The position numbers and the translations under genes are program-made. The notes below the pieces were generated by a model that saw only the letters and a program-made list of their open reading frames with translations, did no database searches and was not told the origin of the DNA. From Alteraurantiacibacter aestuarii (GTDB lineage: Bacteria > Pseudomonadota > Alphaproteobacteria > Sphingomonadales > Sphingomonadaceae): 64,000 nt of DNA. Below are positions 1 through 9,919 of the stretch, piece after piece. Every line of letters begins with the position of its first letter. The first letter of the stretch is position 1. Location of the stretch: the NCBI RefSeq assembly GCF_009827405.1, contig NZ_WTYY01000003.1:310001-374000 (forward strand), in the 5' to 3' direction.

Positions 1-824
<824 letters not shown>

Positions 825-1175
825 TCTTGGTCCTGTACTCAAAGCCTGCAAGACGCAGCACGGATAAAGCGCCTCTATAAACAGCCAGCCGCCTGCGGCA
901 AGGCGAAGCGAAATCTCACCCACGATTGCAGTGGCGTATAACGGACTTCGACAGTGAACCCCTGCTTAATGTGAACGCGGGTCCGGCGCGAGTCTGTGGA
1001 CCGGCTGCAACACTCTGAAAAAACAGCATGGCTTTCGTGCGATGCGCTGGTCAAAGCCCGGCGGCAGGATTACATATCCGAATCGGAGAAGAGACTCGGC
1101 GGGCATGCGCTAAGGAACCATTCAGTTTCCTGCGTGTCTATGGACAGGGTCTATTGGGGAAAAGAGGCTGATCGC
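825..1175. promoter_or_regulatory. Divergent intergenic region, no gene recognised
   Basis: About 350 bp between the leftward DUF3576-leuS pair and the rightward secreted-protein gene. It must carry both promoters. In-frame codons continue upstream of the secreted protein to 996, but they code for a sequence with no signal peptide or family features, so I treat them as non-coding. No strong hairpin or palindrome was noticed. Confidence 0.4.
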
Positions 1176-1934
1176 GTGAGCAAGATTGCTTCATCTGGCT
1201 TCAGGAGCCGACTGGCTGCCGGCATTGCCGGGGCAGCCCTTGCGCTTGCCATTCCCAGTGCCGTCTTCGCCGTGAACCTGCTCAACGATGGGTCTGATGA
1301 CGTATCGATGAAGAGTTTTGCGTCCTTCACGCCCGCCATTTCCGACCCGCGCCTGATCGAAATGATCGAATCGCGCAGCGGCGGCAAGGCCCGCATGAAG
1401 CGCTTCACCCCCGCAGGCGTGACCGGCAACAGCGATCGCGCCATCACCGTGGCAGTACGCGTCGATGAAGAATCGGCGAAGGCGATTTCCGTCCGCTCGG
1501 CAATCGCTTCCGTGCGTGAACAGGCGGTGGCAGAAGCCACCCCGCGTGTTGCCCAGACGCGTTACAATCTGGGCCTTGCCCGCGGCTATCACAGCTTCGC
1601 GCAGGCTCCGGTCCTTGCGCCCGCGCTGACCGATGCCGCCATCCCGGATCTTTCGCAGTTTGAACCGTCACCCGGTGTTCGCGAAACGCCTAGCCGGTTT
1701 GCCGCACGCATCGCCCTGGCCGAAGAACAGCGCGCATCGCGCCCCGCACCGCAGACATTTGATGCGCTGACGGACCAGTCGCTCGATGTGGCAGGCAGCT
1801 ACCGCCTGACCCGCAACATCGATGTTACCGCTGGCGTGCGTTACCAGCAGGAGCGTGACCGCCTGTCATCGCTTCCCAGCATTGATCAGCAGGATAGCCA
1901 GGCAGTCTATATCGGAACGCAGTTCCGCTTCTGA
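1176..1934 (+). CDS. Secreted protein with Phe-terminal barrel-like C-terminus, unknown function
   Basis: About 252 residues. I chose the GTG at 1176 because AAAGAGG lies 8-9 bases upstream and the product then starts with a classical signal peptide (VSKIASSGFRSRLAAG, a hydrophobic core, cleavage after AVFA). The middle is rich in Ala, Pro and Ser with no motif I recognise. The last 70 residues contain amphipathic strands (YRLTRNIDVTAGVRYQQE, then QAVYIGTQFRF) and the protein ends in Phe, as outer-membrane beta-barrel proteins do; too short for a full barrel, it could be a periplasmic protein or a barrel fragment. It is followed by a strong terminator and so is probably monocistronic. Function unknown. 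Confidence 0.7.
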   Translation: MSKIASSGFRSRLAAGIAGAALALAIPSAVFAVNLLNDGSDDVSMKSFASFTPAISDPRLIEMIESRSGGKARMKRFTPAGVTGNSDRAITVAVRVDEESAKAISVRSAIASVREQAVAEATPRVAQTRYNLGLARGYHSFAQAPVLAPALTDAAIPDLSQFEPSPGVRETPSRFAARIALAEEQRASRPAPQTFDALTDQSLDVAGSYRLTRNIDVTAGVRYQQERDRLSSLPSIDQQDSQAVYIGTQFRF

Positions 1935-1974
1935 TCGCACCTGTTCCGGAACGGCGCGGCTGTTCTGGACTGGC

Positions 1975-2000
1975 AAAGCCCCGCTTCGGCGGGGTTTTTC
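1975..2000 (+). terminator. Rho-independent terminator after the secreted protein gene
   Basis: Inverted repeat AAAGCCCCGC - TTCG - GCGGGGTTTT followed by T-rich sequence: a ten-pair stem with one G-T wobble, a stable tetraloop and a T tract. It lies 40 bp past the stop codon at 1934 and before phaB, separating the two units. Confidence 0.9.
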
Positions 2001-2073
2001 TTTACCAGGCGACCATGCGCCGCCTAAGAACGATGCAATCACTCGATCATCTGACTTTGAAAGGGAAATGATA

Positions 2074-2796
2074 ATGGCACGTGTCGCAGTTGTTACCGGT
2101 GGGACAAGAGGAATTGGCCGGGCCATATCTGAAACGCTCAAGCGCGATGGTTTCACCGTGGTCGCCAATTACGCCGGTAATGAGGAAAAGGCGCGCGCCT
2201 TCACCGATGAAACGGGCATTCCGGCCTACAAGTTCAATGTCGGTGATTATGACGCAACCCAGGCCGCCTGCGCACGCATTGCCGAGGAAGTTGGCCCGAT
2301 TGACGTGCTGGTCAACAATGCCGGCATCACCCGCGACGGCACGCTGATGAAGATGAGCTATGACGACTGGACCGAAGTCCTGCGCGTCAATCTGGGTGGC
2401 TGTTTCAACATGGCCAAGGCCTGCTTCCCGCACATGCGCGACCAGAAGTGGGGCCGGATCGTCAACATCGGTTCCATCAACGGACAGGCCGGGCAATATG
2501 GCCAGGTCAACTACGCTGCTGCAAAGAGCGGCATCCACGGCTTTACCAAGGCGCTGGCACAGGAAGGCGCGCGCGCCGGGATCACCGTCAATGCCATCGC
2601 ACCCGGCTATATCGACACGGAGATGGTGGCCGCAGTTCCTGAGAACGTGCTGGAAAAGATCGTCGCCAAGATCCCGGTCGGCCGTCTTGGCCATGCCGAG
2701 GAAATCGCCCGCGGGGTGAGCTTCCTGGCCTCTGAAGACGCCGGATTCGTCACCGGATCGACGCTGTCGATCAACGGCGGCCAGCACATGTACTGA
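2074..2796 (+). CDS. phaB: Acetoacetyl-CoA reductase (NADPH)
   Basis: SDR enzyme that reduces acetoacetyl-CoA to (R)-3-hydroxybutyryl-CoA for polyhydroxybutyrate synthesis. 240 residues, the usual PhaB length. Motifs: cofactor loop TGGTRGIG near residue 10, NNAG near 88, catalytic Ser in GSINGQAGQYGQ, Tyr-x3-Lys as YAAAKSG, and the PhaB-type C-terminus SINGGQHMY. The start at 2074 is chosen over ATG 2068 because AAGGGAA is 7 bases from the former and too close to the latter. No phaA or phaC lies beside it; the only companion is the ribbon-helix-helix gene 12 bp downstream. A related 3-ketoacyl-ACP reductase is the main alternative, less likely given the PhaB-like ends. Confidence 0.93.
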   Translation: MARVAVVTGGTRGIGRAISETLKRDGFTVVANYAGNEEKARAFTDETGIPAYKFNVGDYDATQAACARIAEEVGPIDVLVNNAGITRDGTLMKMSYDDWTEVLRVNLGGCFNMAKACFPHMRDQKWGRIVNIGSINGQAGQYGQVNYAAAKSGIHGFTKALAQEGARAGITVNAIAPGYIDTEMVAAVPENVLEKIVAKIPVGRLGHAEEIARGVSFLASEDAGFVTGSTLSINGGQHMY

Positions 2797-2808
2797 TCGG
2801 CCTGACCG

Positions 2809-3048
2809 GTGGAAGACATCTATCATCCGCCGGTCAAGCACTCGGTAGAGATCGCCGGTCACAAGACCTCGATCAGCCTTGAGCCATTTTTCTGGAACCT
2901 GCTGCGCGAGGCTGCCGAGGCTGAAGGCCTGCCGGTAAACGCGCTGGTCGCGCGGATCGATGCGGAGCGGATCGTGGCGGAAAACCCGCCCGGCCTCGCC
3001 AGTGCCATCAGGCTGTGGCTGGCCAGCAGCGGGCGTAGTCCGGATTGA
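2809..3048 (+). CDS. Ribbon-helix-helix domain protein
   Basis: 79 residues beginning with GTG, 12 bp after the phaB stop, so likely translationally linked to it. The sequence VKHSVEIAGHKTSISLEPFFWNLLREAAE matches the strand-helix-helix pattern of the RHH_4 family of small alphaproteobacterial proteins (about 70-80 residues), with a conserved SISLEPFFW core. RHH proteins are usually dimeric DNA binders; whether this one regulates phaB or other genes cannot be told from sequence. No toxin partner is next to it, so an antitoxin role is unlikely. Confidence 0.75.
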   Translation: MEDIYHPPVKHSVEIAGHKTSISLEPFFWNLLREAAEAEGLPVNALVARIDAERIVAENPPGLASAIRLWLASSGRSPD

Positions 3049-3052
3049 TGAC

Positions 3053-3556
3053 CTAGCTTACGGGGGCGAGCTGTCCCGGCGCGTCGCCATTTGCCTCGAT
3101 ATCGGCGATCAGAGCTTTCATCTCGTCAATTTCCCGCACCTGCGCCTCGATGATATTGTTGGCGAGGTCGCGCACGCGCGGATCGCTGATATGCGCCCGG
3201 CGGCTGGTAAGGATGGCGATGGAATGGTGCGGAATCATCGCCTTCATATAGGAAATGTCGCCTACGGTGCTCTGGCTGCGCACTAGCCCGACCGACATGC
3301 CAAACAGCAGCAATGACCCGGCATAAATGGCCAGATTGGTCGGCTTGTGCCGATACATGCCGCGCATGAAGGTGAGCATGACCACCGCCATTGCGGCGAC
3401 CATGATCATCGTCATCCACAGCCGGGTCTGGCTGAAGAAGACGTGATCCAGCGCATAGGTGTTCAGGTACATCAGCGCGTACATCAGCACACCGGACGTG
3501 GCGATCATGGCGAAGAATTTGCCATATCGTGATGGATTTTGTGCGGAATTTTCCAC
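3053..3556 (-). CDS. DUF305-domain membrane protein
   Basis: 167 residues from a GTG at 3556, chosen because AAAGGAG lies 6 bases upstream; the longer reading frame to 3619 has no ribosome site. Three hydrophobic segments in the first 100 residues predict an inner-membrane anchor, followed by the DUF305 signature MKAMIPHHSIAILTSRRA and a helical Glu-rich tail (IIEAQVREIDEMKALIADIE). DUF305 proteins have a ferritin-like helical fold and often occur with copper or metal homeostasis genes, but no such neighbour is present here. It converges with the RHH gene (4 bp apart). Confidence 0.85.
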   Translation of the reverse strand: MENSAQNPSRYGKFFAMIATSGVLMYALMYLNTYALDHVFFSQTRLWMTMIMVAAMAVVMLTFMRGMYRHKPTNLAIYAGSLLLFGMSVGLVRSQSTVGDISYMKAMIPHHSIAILTSRRAHISDPRVRDLANNIIEAQVREIDEMKALIADIEANGDAPGQLAPVS

Positions 3557-3627
3557 GGCCAACTCCTTTTCGAATCCGATCTCACGGTGAAGCAGGCGAG
3601 TACGGCCTGCCTGCAGCAATCAGACGA

Positions 3628-3870
3628 TCAGTAATTCGCCGGCGGATCGCTGGCGGGGAAGCTTTCGTCGCCCTGCTCATCCACCTTGGTCCATTCGCGC
3701 ACCGGTGGGTCTGCCATGGCCTCCGGGCCGGCATCGCGCACCTGCGTGGTATTCTCACCACCTGCCTGACCTTCGGCAAATGCTTCATTCTGCTTGCCGG
3801 TCTGCATATGGTAATATTTGTAGCCCAGAAAGCCCAGCACGCCGAGCGTAACAGTTCTTAGTAGAGACAT
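3628..3870 (-). CDS. Small single-TM hypothetical protein
   Basis: 80 residues. An N-terminal hydrophobic helix (LLRTVTLGVLGFLGYKYY) is followed by a polar tail rich in Gln, Glu, Asp and Pro that ends ESFPASDPPANY. The tail resembles the acidic C-terminal 'FPASDPP' element found in small stress-associated proteins of alphaproteobacteria. It sits 71 bp upstream of the DUF305 gene on the same strand and may share its transcript. I do not recognise a function. Confidence 0.65.
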   Translation of the reverse strand: MSLLRTVTLGVLGFLGYKYYHMQTGKQNEAFAEGQAGGENTTQVRDAGPEAMADPPVREWTKVDEQGDESFPASDPPANY

Positions 3871-4010
3871 ATCTATCCTTCCTTTCTGGTGTCACAACGA
3901 ACGAAAGCCGGGAAGGTTCAAAGTTCCTCATTTGTTGAAGCGCCTATCTGTCTGAAACGGGTGACAATTGCGGTTGACCGCATGGTTGCCGCCTAACTAT
4001 TGGATTGTGC

Positions 4011-4886
4011 ATGAGCGAAAAGAAACCGATCCGCAAAGCCGTGTTCCCCGTTGCTGGGCTTGGCACCCGCTTCCTGCCGGCGACCAAGGCGATCCCGAAA
4101 GAGCTGCTGCCCATCGTTGACAGGCCGCTGATTCAATATGCCGTGGACGAGGCGCGCGAGGCGGGGATCGAGCAGATGATCTTCGTCACCGGGCGCGGCA
4201 AGACCGCCATCGTCGAGCATTTCGACGTCGCATATGAACTTGAAAGCACGATGAGCGAACGCGGCAAGTCGCTCGACGTGCTGGAAGCCACCCGCGCCAC
4301 ACCCGGCGACATCATCACCGTTCGCCAGCAAGTGCCGCTTGGGCTGGGCCATGCCATCTGGTGCGCGCGGGCGATCGTGGGCGATGAACCCTTCGCCATC
4401 ATGCTGCCCGATGAACTGATGGTAGGCACGCCTGGCTGCATGAAGCAGATGGTGGATGCCTATAACGAAGTTGGCGGCAATCTGATATCTGTGCTCGAAG
4501 TCCCGCGCGAGGAAGTCTCCAGCTATGGCGTGATCGATCCGGGCGCCGTGTCAGGCGCGCTGACGGAAGTGCTGGGCCTGGTGGAGAAGCCGCCCGTCGA
4601 TCAGGCACCATCGAACAAGATCATCTCAGGGCGCTACATCCTGCAACCCGATGTCATGCGGACGCTGGAAAATCAGGGCAAGGGCGCCGGCGGGGAAATC
4701 CAGCTGACAGACGCCATGGCGCGGATGATCGGCCACCAGCCGTTCCACGCGGTGACCTTCAACGGCAGGCGGTTCGATTGCGGCAGCAAGGCCGGCTTTG
4801 TGGAAGCGACGCTGGCTCTGGCGCTGGAACGCGAAGACATGGGCGAGGAAGTCCGCCGCATTGCCGAGCGTCTGCTGAAACGCTGA
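4011..4886 (+). CDS. galU: UTP--glucose-1-phosphate uridylyltransferase
   Basis: Makes UDP-glucose from UTP and glucose-1-phosphate for exopolysaccharide, LPS and osmoadaptation sugars. 291 residues, normal for bacterial GalU. The nucleotide-binding signature GLGTRFLPATKAIPKELLP is at residues 14-32, followed by IVDRPLIQYAVDEA; the uridine/sugar site element LVEKP and FDCGSKAGFVEA near the C-terminus are also family-typical. Start ATG 4011 is used rather than the TTG two codons earlier. Monocistronic: it converges on the M23 peptidase gene across a strong bidirectional terminator. Confidence 0.96.
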   Translation: MSEKKPIRKAVFPVAGLGTRFLPATKAIPKELLPIVDRPLIQYAVDEAREAGIEQMIFVTGRGKTAIVEHFDVAYELESTMSERGKSLDVLEATRATPGDIITVRQQVPLGLGHAIWCARAIVGDEPFAIMLPDELMVGTPGCMKQMVDAYNEVGGNLISVLEVPREEVSSYGVIDPGAVSGALTEVLGLVEKPPVDQAPSNKIISGRYILQPDVMRTLENQGKGAGGEIQLTDAMARMIGHQPFHAVTFNGRRFDCGSKAGFVEATLALALEREDMGEEVRRIAERLLKR

Positions 4887-4957
4887 TCCGGGGGTCATCG
4901 TCCGCACTTCGGATGTGAAAATCCGGCCAGTTGCGAACCACATACGCACCAGATACG

Positions 4958-4989
4958 AAAAAGCCGGCAGGGTGACCTGCCGGCTTTTT
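4958..4989. terminator. Bidirectional rho-independent terminator
   Basis: Perfect 14-bp inverted repeat (AAAAAGCCGGCAGG / CCTGCCGGCTTTTT) with a GTGA loop; A tract on one side and T tract on the other make it functional in both directions. It separates convergent galU and the M23 peptidase gene. Confidence 0.93.
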
Positions 4990-5011
4990 CATGCGCAAAT
5001 TGTATCTTGCG

Positions 5012-5692
5012 TTATTCGGGGCCGCCCCGTCCGCCTTCGCCCTGGTCCAGCTCTGCGTATTGAGCGACCATGTAGGGAATGGGATTCACCGCTTCACCTT
5101 CAACCCGCACTTCATAATGCAGGTGCGGGCCGGTCGAACGGCCAGTGCTGCCGATATAGCCGATCAGGTCGCCCTTGTTGACCTCGTCACCAGCGCTGAC
5201 GGTGTAGGATGACAGATGGGCATAACGGGTTTCAAGATCGCCGCCGTGCTCGATCTGCACGTAATTGCCATAGGAACCGTAATATTCGGCGCGGCCCACA
5301 AGGCCATCAGCCGTCGCAAAGACCGGCGTACCGCTGGGTGCGGCCAGGTCCACGCCATTATGCTGGCGGCGCTGGCTCAGGATCGGGTGATTGCGCATTC
5401 CGTAGCCGCTGGTCAGCCGCACACCGTCAACCGGCATGCGAGAAGGGACAGAAACGCTGCTGTGCGGAGCAGGAGTGATCAGGCCGGCGGCATTGACGCG
5501 GCCGCCATCGTCAAGAGCTTCCCAGCTGGAGAAGAGTTCACGGAATTCGTTGTCGCCATTGTCAGTAATGCCGTCGCTGGCTGTTTCGATGGAGCTGGCG
5601 ACCTGCGTGGAAATCGCTGCGTCCTTTGCCAGGGCAGGTGTTGCCCCGATGAACAGACTTGCGACGAGTCCGATTGCTGACTTGATGATCAT
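5012..5692 (-). CDS. Secreted M23-family peptidoglycan endopeptidase
   Basis: 226 residues with a signal peptide (MIIKSAIGLVASLFIGATPALA, cleavage before KDAA). The LytM/M23 domain spans about residues 95-205: HNGVDLAAPSGTPV gives the HxxxD zinc ligands and GPHLHYEVR the HLH motif, so the zinc site looks complete. Such proteins cut peptidoglycan cross-bridges or activate amidases during growth and division. No coiled coil is present, unlike EnvC/NlpD. The stop is a TAA beside the shared terminator. Confidence 0.93.
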   Translation of the reverse strand: MIIKSAIGLVASLFIGATPALAKDAAISTQVASSIETASDGITDNGDNEFRELFSSWEALDDGGRVNAAGLITPAPHSSVSVPSRMPVDGVRLTSGYGMRNHPILSQRRQHNGVDLAAPSGTPVFATADGLVGRAEYYGSYGNYVQIEHGGDLETRYAHLSSYTVSAGDEVNKGDLIGYIGSTGRSTGPHLHYEVRVEGEAVNPIPYMVAQYAELDQGEGGRGGPE

Positions 5693-5846
5693 GCGATCCC
5701 TTTTGGTTTTCGAACATCTTGCGATGCCGTTCGCCTCATTCCGGACCCCTTTTTCCTTTGCAGGAACCCCGTCCGGGCAGATTTTGAACTTCCTGCGGAA
5801 CCTTTTGGCCCGCTCTTGATTGTGTTGGTAAGCGGGTGAAGGTTAA

Positions 5847-6635
5847 TCACGCAAGCGCGGTGTAGGCTTCCCGCGACAGACCGGCTGCAAGACGCGCCGA
5901 GTCGTTGAATGGCGGTTTCAAACCGCCTTTGAAGTGACGCTTCACCAAAATTTTCCAGCATTCCTGCGGTTCTGAGCCCCTTGAGGCGCAAACCGCGTCA
6001 AAATGGGTTGATCCCGCGCGGACGTGGCGGATTTCGTCGTCAAGGATTCGTTTGAGGATTCGCGCGCCGCCCGAATCGCCCTGGCTGCGCACGCGCTCTA
6101 TCATGGCGGGCGTTACATCAAGCCCGCGCGCCTCCAGCACCATGGGCACGATGGCGAGACGGGCGGCGACATCGTGGCGCGTATCGAATGCCGCGCTCCA
6201 CAGGCCATCATGCACCGGCAGATCGCCATAGCTTGCGCCCAGCGTGCGCAGTTTTCGCTCTATCAGCACGAAGTGCATCGCTTCATCGGCGGCGACCGAG
6301 AGGAAATCCGCGATGAAGGCCTGATCCATCCCGGCGCCGAACCGGCCGACGATGTCCAGCGCCAGATCGATCGCCACGAATTCGATATGCGCCAGCGAAT
6401 GCCACAGGGCGATCCTGTTGCGGTCCGATCCGCCGCCGCCGCGCCGGGGCATCTGGCCGGGTGGCAGGAGTTCCAGCCGCTCTGGCCAGCAGGGCCGATC
6501 GGGCATGTCCGCGCGAAAACCAGTGGCCAGTTCACCCCGCCGCCATTGGCGCACCAGTCTTCGGGTCGCCTTGACCTTGGCCAGCGATTCGCCGGTCAGC
6601 AGGGCGCTGCGAATCGCATTCGAGAGGTCCGGCAT
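5847..6635 (-). CDS. DUF455 ferritin-like protein
   Basis: 262 residues from ATG 6635, which lies 5 bp after the bcp stop; upstream in-frame codons overlap bcp and are rejected. Ferritin-like diiron signature residues are visible: SLAHIEFVAIDL, ADEAMHFVLIERKL and DDEIRHVRAG (E/ExxH pairs) along four predicted helices. Members of this family are often named 'rhamnosyltransferase' in databases without support. It ends the glnE-bcp-DUF455 operon, next to a thiol peroxidase, which fits an oxidative or iron-related role, but the substrate is unknown. Confidence 0.85.
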   Translation of the reverse strand: MPDLSNAIRSALLTGESLAKVKATRRLVRQWRRGELATGFRADMPDRPCWPERLELLPPGQMPRRGGGGSDRNRIALWHSLAHIEFVAIDLALDIVGRFGAGMDQAFIADFLSVAADEAMHFVLIERKLRTLGASYGDLPVHDGLWSAAFDTRHDVAARLAIVPMVLEARGLDVTPAMIERVRSQGDSGGARILKRILDDEIRHVRAGSTHFDAVCASRGSEPQECWKILVKRHFKGGLKPPFNDSARLAAGLSREAYTALA

Positions 6636-6640
6636 GCTGC

Positions 6641-7132
6641 TCAGCCAGCCAGCGCCCTGGCGGCATCCAGCACTTCCTGCGCGTGGCCCTTGACCTTCAC
6701 CTTGTTCCACACCCTGGCGATCTTGCCGCTGGCATCCACCAGATAAGTGGTGCGCATCATGCCCATATAGGTGCGGCCATACATGCTCTTTTCGGTCCAG
6801 ATACCCAGTGCATCGGCAATACCGGCAGGGCCTTCTGCGGGCGTATCGGATGCCAGCGGAGCGGTCAGATCGTGCTTGGCGGCAAATTTCTGGTGCCTTG
6901 CCGGCGGGTCCTTGCTGATCCCCAACAGCGCCACGCCAGCGGCATCGAATTCACCCTTCAGCGCGCTGAAATCCTTGTTTTCGGTGGTGCAGCCGGGCGT
7001 GTCATCCTTGGGATAGAAGAACATTACCAGCGGGTTGCCCGCAAAATCCGATGGCTTCACGCTTGCGCCGTCGGGGGTTGCCATGGCGATATCGGGCATC
7101 ATGTCGCCCACATCAGGGTGTTCACTCATCAT
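6641..7132 (-). CDS. bcp: Thiol peroxidase of the BCP/PrxQ type
   Basis: Reduces hydrogen peroxide and organic peroxides using thioredoxin or another thiol donor. 163 residues. The peroxidatic Cys is in FYPKDDTPGCTTEN (residue about 48), with the PxxxTxxC context intact. It is the only Cys in the whole protein: the resolving Cys five residues later in E. coli Bcp (CxxxxC) is replaced by Asp (CTTENKD), so it should work by a one-Cys mechanism. The ATG overlaps the glnE stop by ATGA, showing translational coupling. Confidence 0.94.
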   Translation of the reverse strand: MMSEHPDVGDMMPDIAMATPDGASVKPSDFAGNPLVMFFYPKDDTPGCTTENKDFSALKGEFDAAGVALLGISKDPPARHQKFAAKHDLTAPLASDTPAEGPAGIADALGIWTEKSMYGRTYMGMMRTTYLVDASGKIARVWNKVKVKGHAQEVLDAARALAG

Positions 7133-9786
7133 TCGATCTCCAGTTTCTCACCGAAATGCCGTTCCCATTGCGCCGCGATGGCCTGACGGGCCACGGTCAT
7201 GCTGCGCAGCAGGTCTGCGAAGCTCTCTTCACGGCATGCGCGGGCAAGTGCAATACCGGCTGCGGGCGGTGGCTCGGTGCCATCCGGGGCCAGCAGCCGT
7301 GCCGAAACAAGCAGCCGGGTAAGAGCGGCATGGTGGGCGGCGAAATCCGCGGGCAGGTGGCCAGCGCCTGCCAGCTGGCCGATCGCCACTTCCAGCGCAG
7401 GATCAAACGCCATGCCTTCACGCAACTGCAGGAAATGGACGAGGAACTCGCAATCAACCAGTCCGCCGCGCTGCAATTTGACATCCAGCAGCCCGCGCGG
7501 CGGCTTGTGGGCGGCAATGTCGCCGCGCATCTTGAGTACGTCTGCGCGCAGCGTGTCTGCATCACGCGGAGCTTCGAGCACGTCCCTGATAATTGCCTGC
7601 AATTTCGCCCGCGCGGCGGGAGAACCGAGCAAGGGGCGGGAGCGGCACAGGGCCATGTGTTCCCATGTCCACGCGCTTTCCCGCTGATACAGGGCGAAGC
7701 TCTCCAGACTGACTGCCAGCGGGCCCTGATTGCCCTGCGGGCGCAGGCGGGTATCGATTTCGTATAATGCGCCCTCCGCCGTGGGCACGCTGAGCGCTGC
7801 GGTGACACGGGTGGCGAGGCGGTTGAAATAGAGCGACGCGGTGAGCGGGCGCGGCCCGTCGGACTCGTCGCCGATTTCGCCATCGAACAGATAGACCAGG
7901 TCGAGGTCCGAGGCATGCGTCAGCGCGCCGCCGCCCAGCCGCCCAAGCCCCAGCACCACCAGCTCACTCGATCCCACGCGTCCATGCTTGGCCTCGAATT
8001 CGCCAATCGCCGCCCCGGCCCCGGTCAGCAGCGCCGCTTCAGCCACACGGCACAGGCCTTCGGCAATGTCGAGCGGGTCATGGCGCGCTTCGATCAGCTG
8101 CACGCCCAGGGCAAAACGTTCTTCCCCAACCACCTGCCGGATCTGGTCCAGCCGCGATTCGTAATCGTCATCCTCGCAGCTGGCCATGCGCGCGGCGAGG
8201 TCCGCCACAGGGGGCGGCAGGTCAAACGCGCTGGTATCGATCAGCGCATCGAGCAGCTCGGGCCGGCGCGACAGTGCGTCTGCCAGCGGCGGAGCCAGTG
8301 TCAGCGCGGCGAGCACCTGTCCAAGCAGGCCCGGCCTTTGTTCGAACAGGCGGAACAGGTTAATTGCAGTTGGCAAATGTGCCAAAAGGGTTTCCCAGCG
8401 CACCATTGCCCGCTGCGGATCGGGCGCGTTGGAAAACGCCTCATACAGATCGGGCAGGATGGCTGTGAGCGCCAGGCGCGCTTCCTCCCCGCGCAGGGCG
8501 CGAATGGTATCCTGCCAGACATCGACCCGCGCCAGGAAGTCGGCGGGGATCTCGCCTTCAGGCTTTTCCTTGCCGTTCGCCCGCCCGGCCTCATCCTCGC
8601 CCAGCAACTGGCCATAACGATCAGCCACCTGCGCGCAGATTTCGCGCAGTTCGGCAATCAGCGCCGCACCGTCCGCCAGCCCGTCCAGCCGGGCCACATT
8701 GTCGATGGCCGCAACATCGCCGGGCAGTTCATGCGTCTGCCGGTCATCGACCATCTGCAACCGGTGTTCGACAATGCGCAGCCGGTCATAGGCAGTGCCC
8801 AGCATGGCGGCATCATCGGTGGAGATGAGCCCTTCCGCCGCCAGCGCATCCAGCGCCGCACGGGTGCCGCGCAGGCGCAGCGAAGGCTGCCGTCCGCCAT
8901 AGATCAGCTGGTGCGTCTGGGCGAAGAATTCGATCTCCCGAATCCCGCCGCGCCCGCGCTTGAGATCAAAGCCCGGCCCCGGCTGGCGCGGGCCGTCATA
9001 GGCCTGGCGGATGCGCGCGGTCAGGCGGCGGATTTCCTCAATCGCGGTGAAATCGAGGCTGCGCCGCCACACGAACGGGCGGATCTGGTCGAGAAAATGC
9101 TCACCCGCGGCAATATCTCCGCCCGCGGCGCGCGCACGAATATAGGCCGCCCGCTCCCACGCCAGCGCTGAACTTTCATAATGGCTGAGCGCTGCGGCGA
9201 AGGAGATCGCCAGCGGGCTGACTTCGGACGCCGGGCGCAGCCGCAAGTCCACCCGAAAGACGTATCCCTCCCCGGTCTGGTGGGCCAGCAGCTCCACCAC
9301 ATGGCGGGCATAACGCTGCGCCGCCTCGCCCGGATCGTCACGCTCCCGGCGCGGCAGCAGATCGGGATCGAACAGCAGAATCGGGTCTATGTCGGAGCTG
9401 TAGTTCAGTTCGCCTGCACCCTGCTTGCCAAGAGCGATGGCGCAGAAGCCCTGGGGCGAAGCATCGGGCACGCGCCGGGCGATGGCAGCGGTGATGGCGG
9501 TATCCAGCGCACGATCGGCAAAGCCGGACAATTCGCCCATCACCCTGGTCAGCGAATAATGGCCCGCAAGGTCGCCGATCCCCAGCACCAGCGCCAGACC
9601 CAGCCGTTCCCGCCGCAGGGCAACGCCCACATCGTCATGATGCTGGCCGACAATGGCAGAAAAGGCGGCATCCGCCTCCCCCCGGCCCAGCAGATCGGCC
9701 AGATCGGGCCGCCGTTGCAGCGCGAGCGAAAGGAAGGGCGAATGGCCGCGCGCACGCTCTATGGCATTTGTCCAGTCACCTTGCAT
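7129..9786 (-). CDS. glnE: Bifunctional glutamine synthetase adenylyltransferase/deadenylase
   Basis: Controls glutamine synthetase by adenylylation and de-adenylylation in response to PII. 885 residues from ATG 9786; longer in-frame codons to 10050 run into the divergent aguA-like gene and are rejected. Two nucleotidyltransferase modules are present: the N-terminal one with LGKQGAGELNYSSDIDPI and the C-terminal one with GLGRLGGGALTHASDLDL, each with the paired Asp of the active site. The usual GKLGG of the first module reads GKQGA here. The gene heads an operon with bcp (ATGA overlap) and the DUF455 gene; it is divergent from the agmatine deiminase-like gene. Confidence 0.94.
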   Translation of the reverse strand: MQGDWTNAIERARGHSPFLSLALQRRPDLADLLGRGEADAAFSAIVGQHHDDVGVALRRERLGLALVLGIGDLAGHYSLTRVMGELSGFADRALDTAITAAIARRVPDASPQGFCAIALGKQGAGELNYSSDIDPILLFDPDLLPRRERDDPGEAAQRYARHVVELLAHQTGEGYVFRVDLRLRPASEVSPLAISFAAALSHYESSALAWERAAYIRARAAGGDIAAGEHFLDQIRPFVWRRSLDFTAIEEIRRLTARIRQAYDGPRQPGPGFDLKRGRGGIREIEFFAQTHQLIYGGRQPSLRLRGTRAALDALAAEGLISTDDAAMLGTAYDRLRIVEHRLQMVDDRQTHELPGDVAAIDNVARLDGLADGAALIAELREICAQVADRYGQLLGEDEAGRANGKEKPEGEIPADFLARVDVWQDTIRALRGEEARLALTAILPDLYEAFSNAPDPQRAMVRWETLLAHLPTAINLFRLFEQRPGLLGQVLAALTLAPPLADALSRRPELLDALIDTSAFDLPPPVADLAARMASCEDDDYESRLDQIRQVVGEERFALGVQLIEARHDPLDIAEGLCRVAEAALLTGAGAAIGEFEAKHGRVGSSELVVLGLGRLGGGALTHASDLDLVYLFDGEIGDESDGPRPLTASLYFNRLATRVTAALSVPTAEGALYEIDTRLRPQGNQGPLAVSLESFALYQRESAWTWEHMALCRSRPLLGSPAARAKLQAIIRDVLEAPRDADTLRADVLKMRGDIAAHKPPRGLLDVKLQRGGLVDCEFLVHFLQLREGMAFDPALEVAIGQLAGAGHLPADFAAHHAALTRLLVSARLLAPDGTEPPPAAGIALARACREESFADLLRSMTVARQAIAAQWERHFGEKLEIE

Positions 9787-9919
9787 GACAGGCGAAGTGC
9801 ATTGCATCGGCGCCAAGGGCAAGGCCCAAGCTTGCAGCTTGCCGCGCGCTTTGCCACAGCGCGCGCACGCTTTCCGCGTGATATGCGCAAATTGTACCGT
9901 CTGGAGGATGCCGAGAATC

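Noticed and set aside
1822-2073. Extension of phaB upstream to 1822
   Set aside because: It would read through the preceding gene's end and a terminator; the ribosome site and SDR N-terminus point to 2074.
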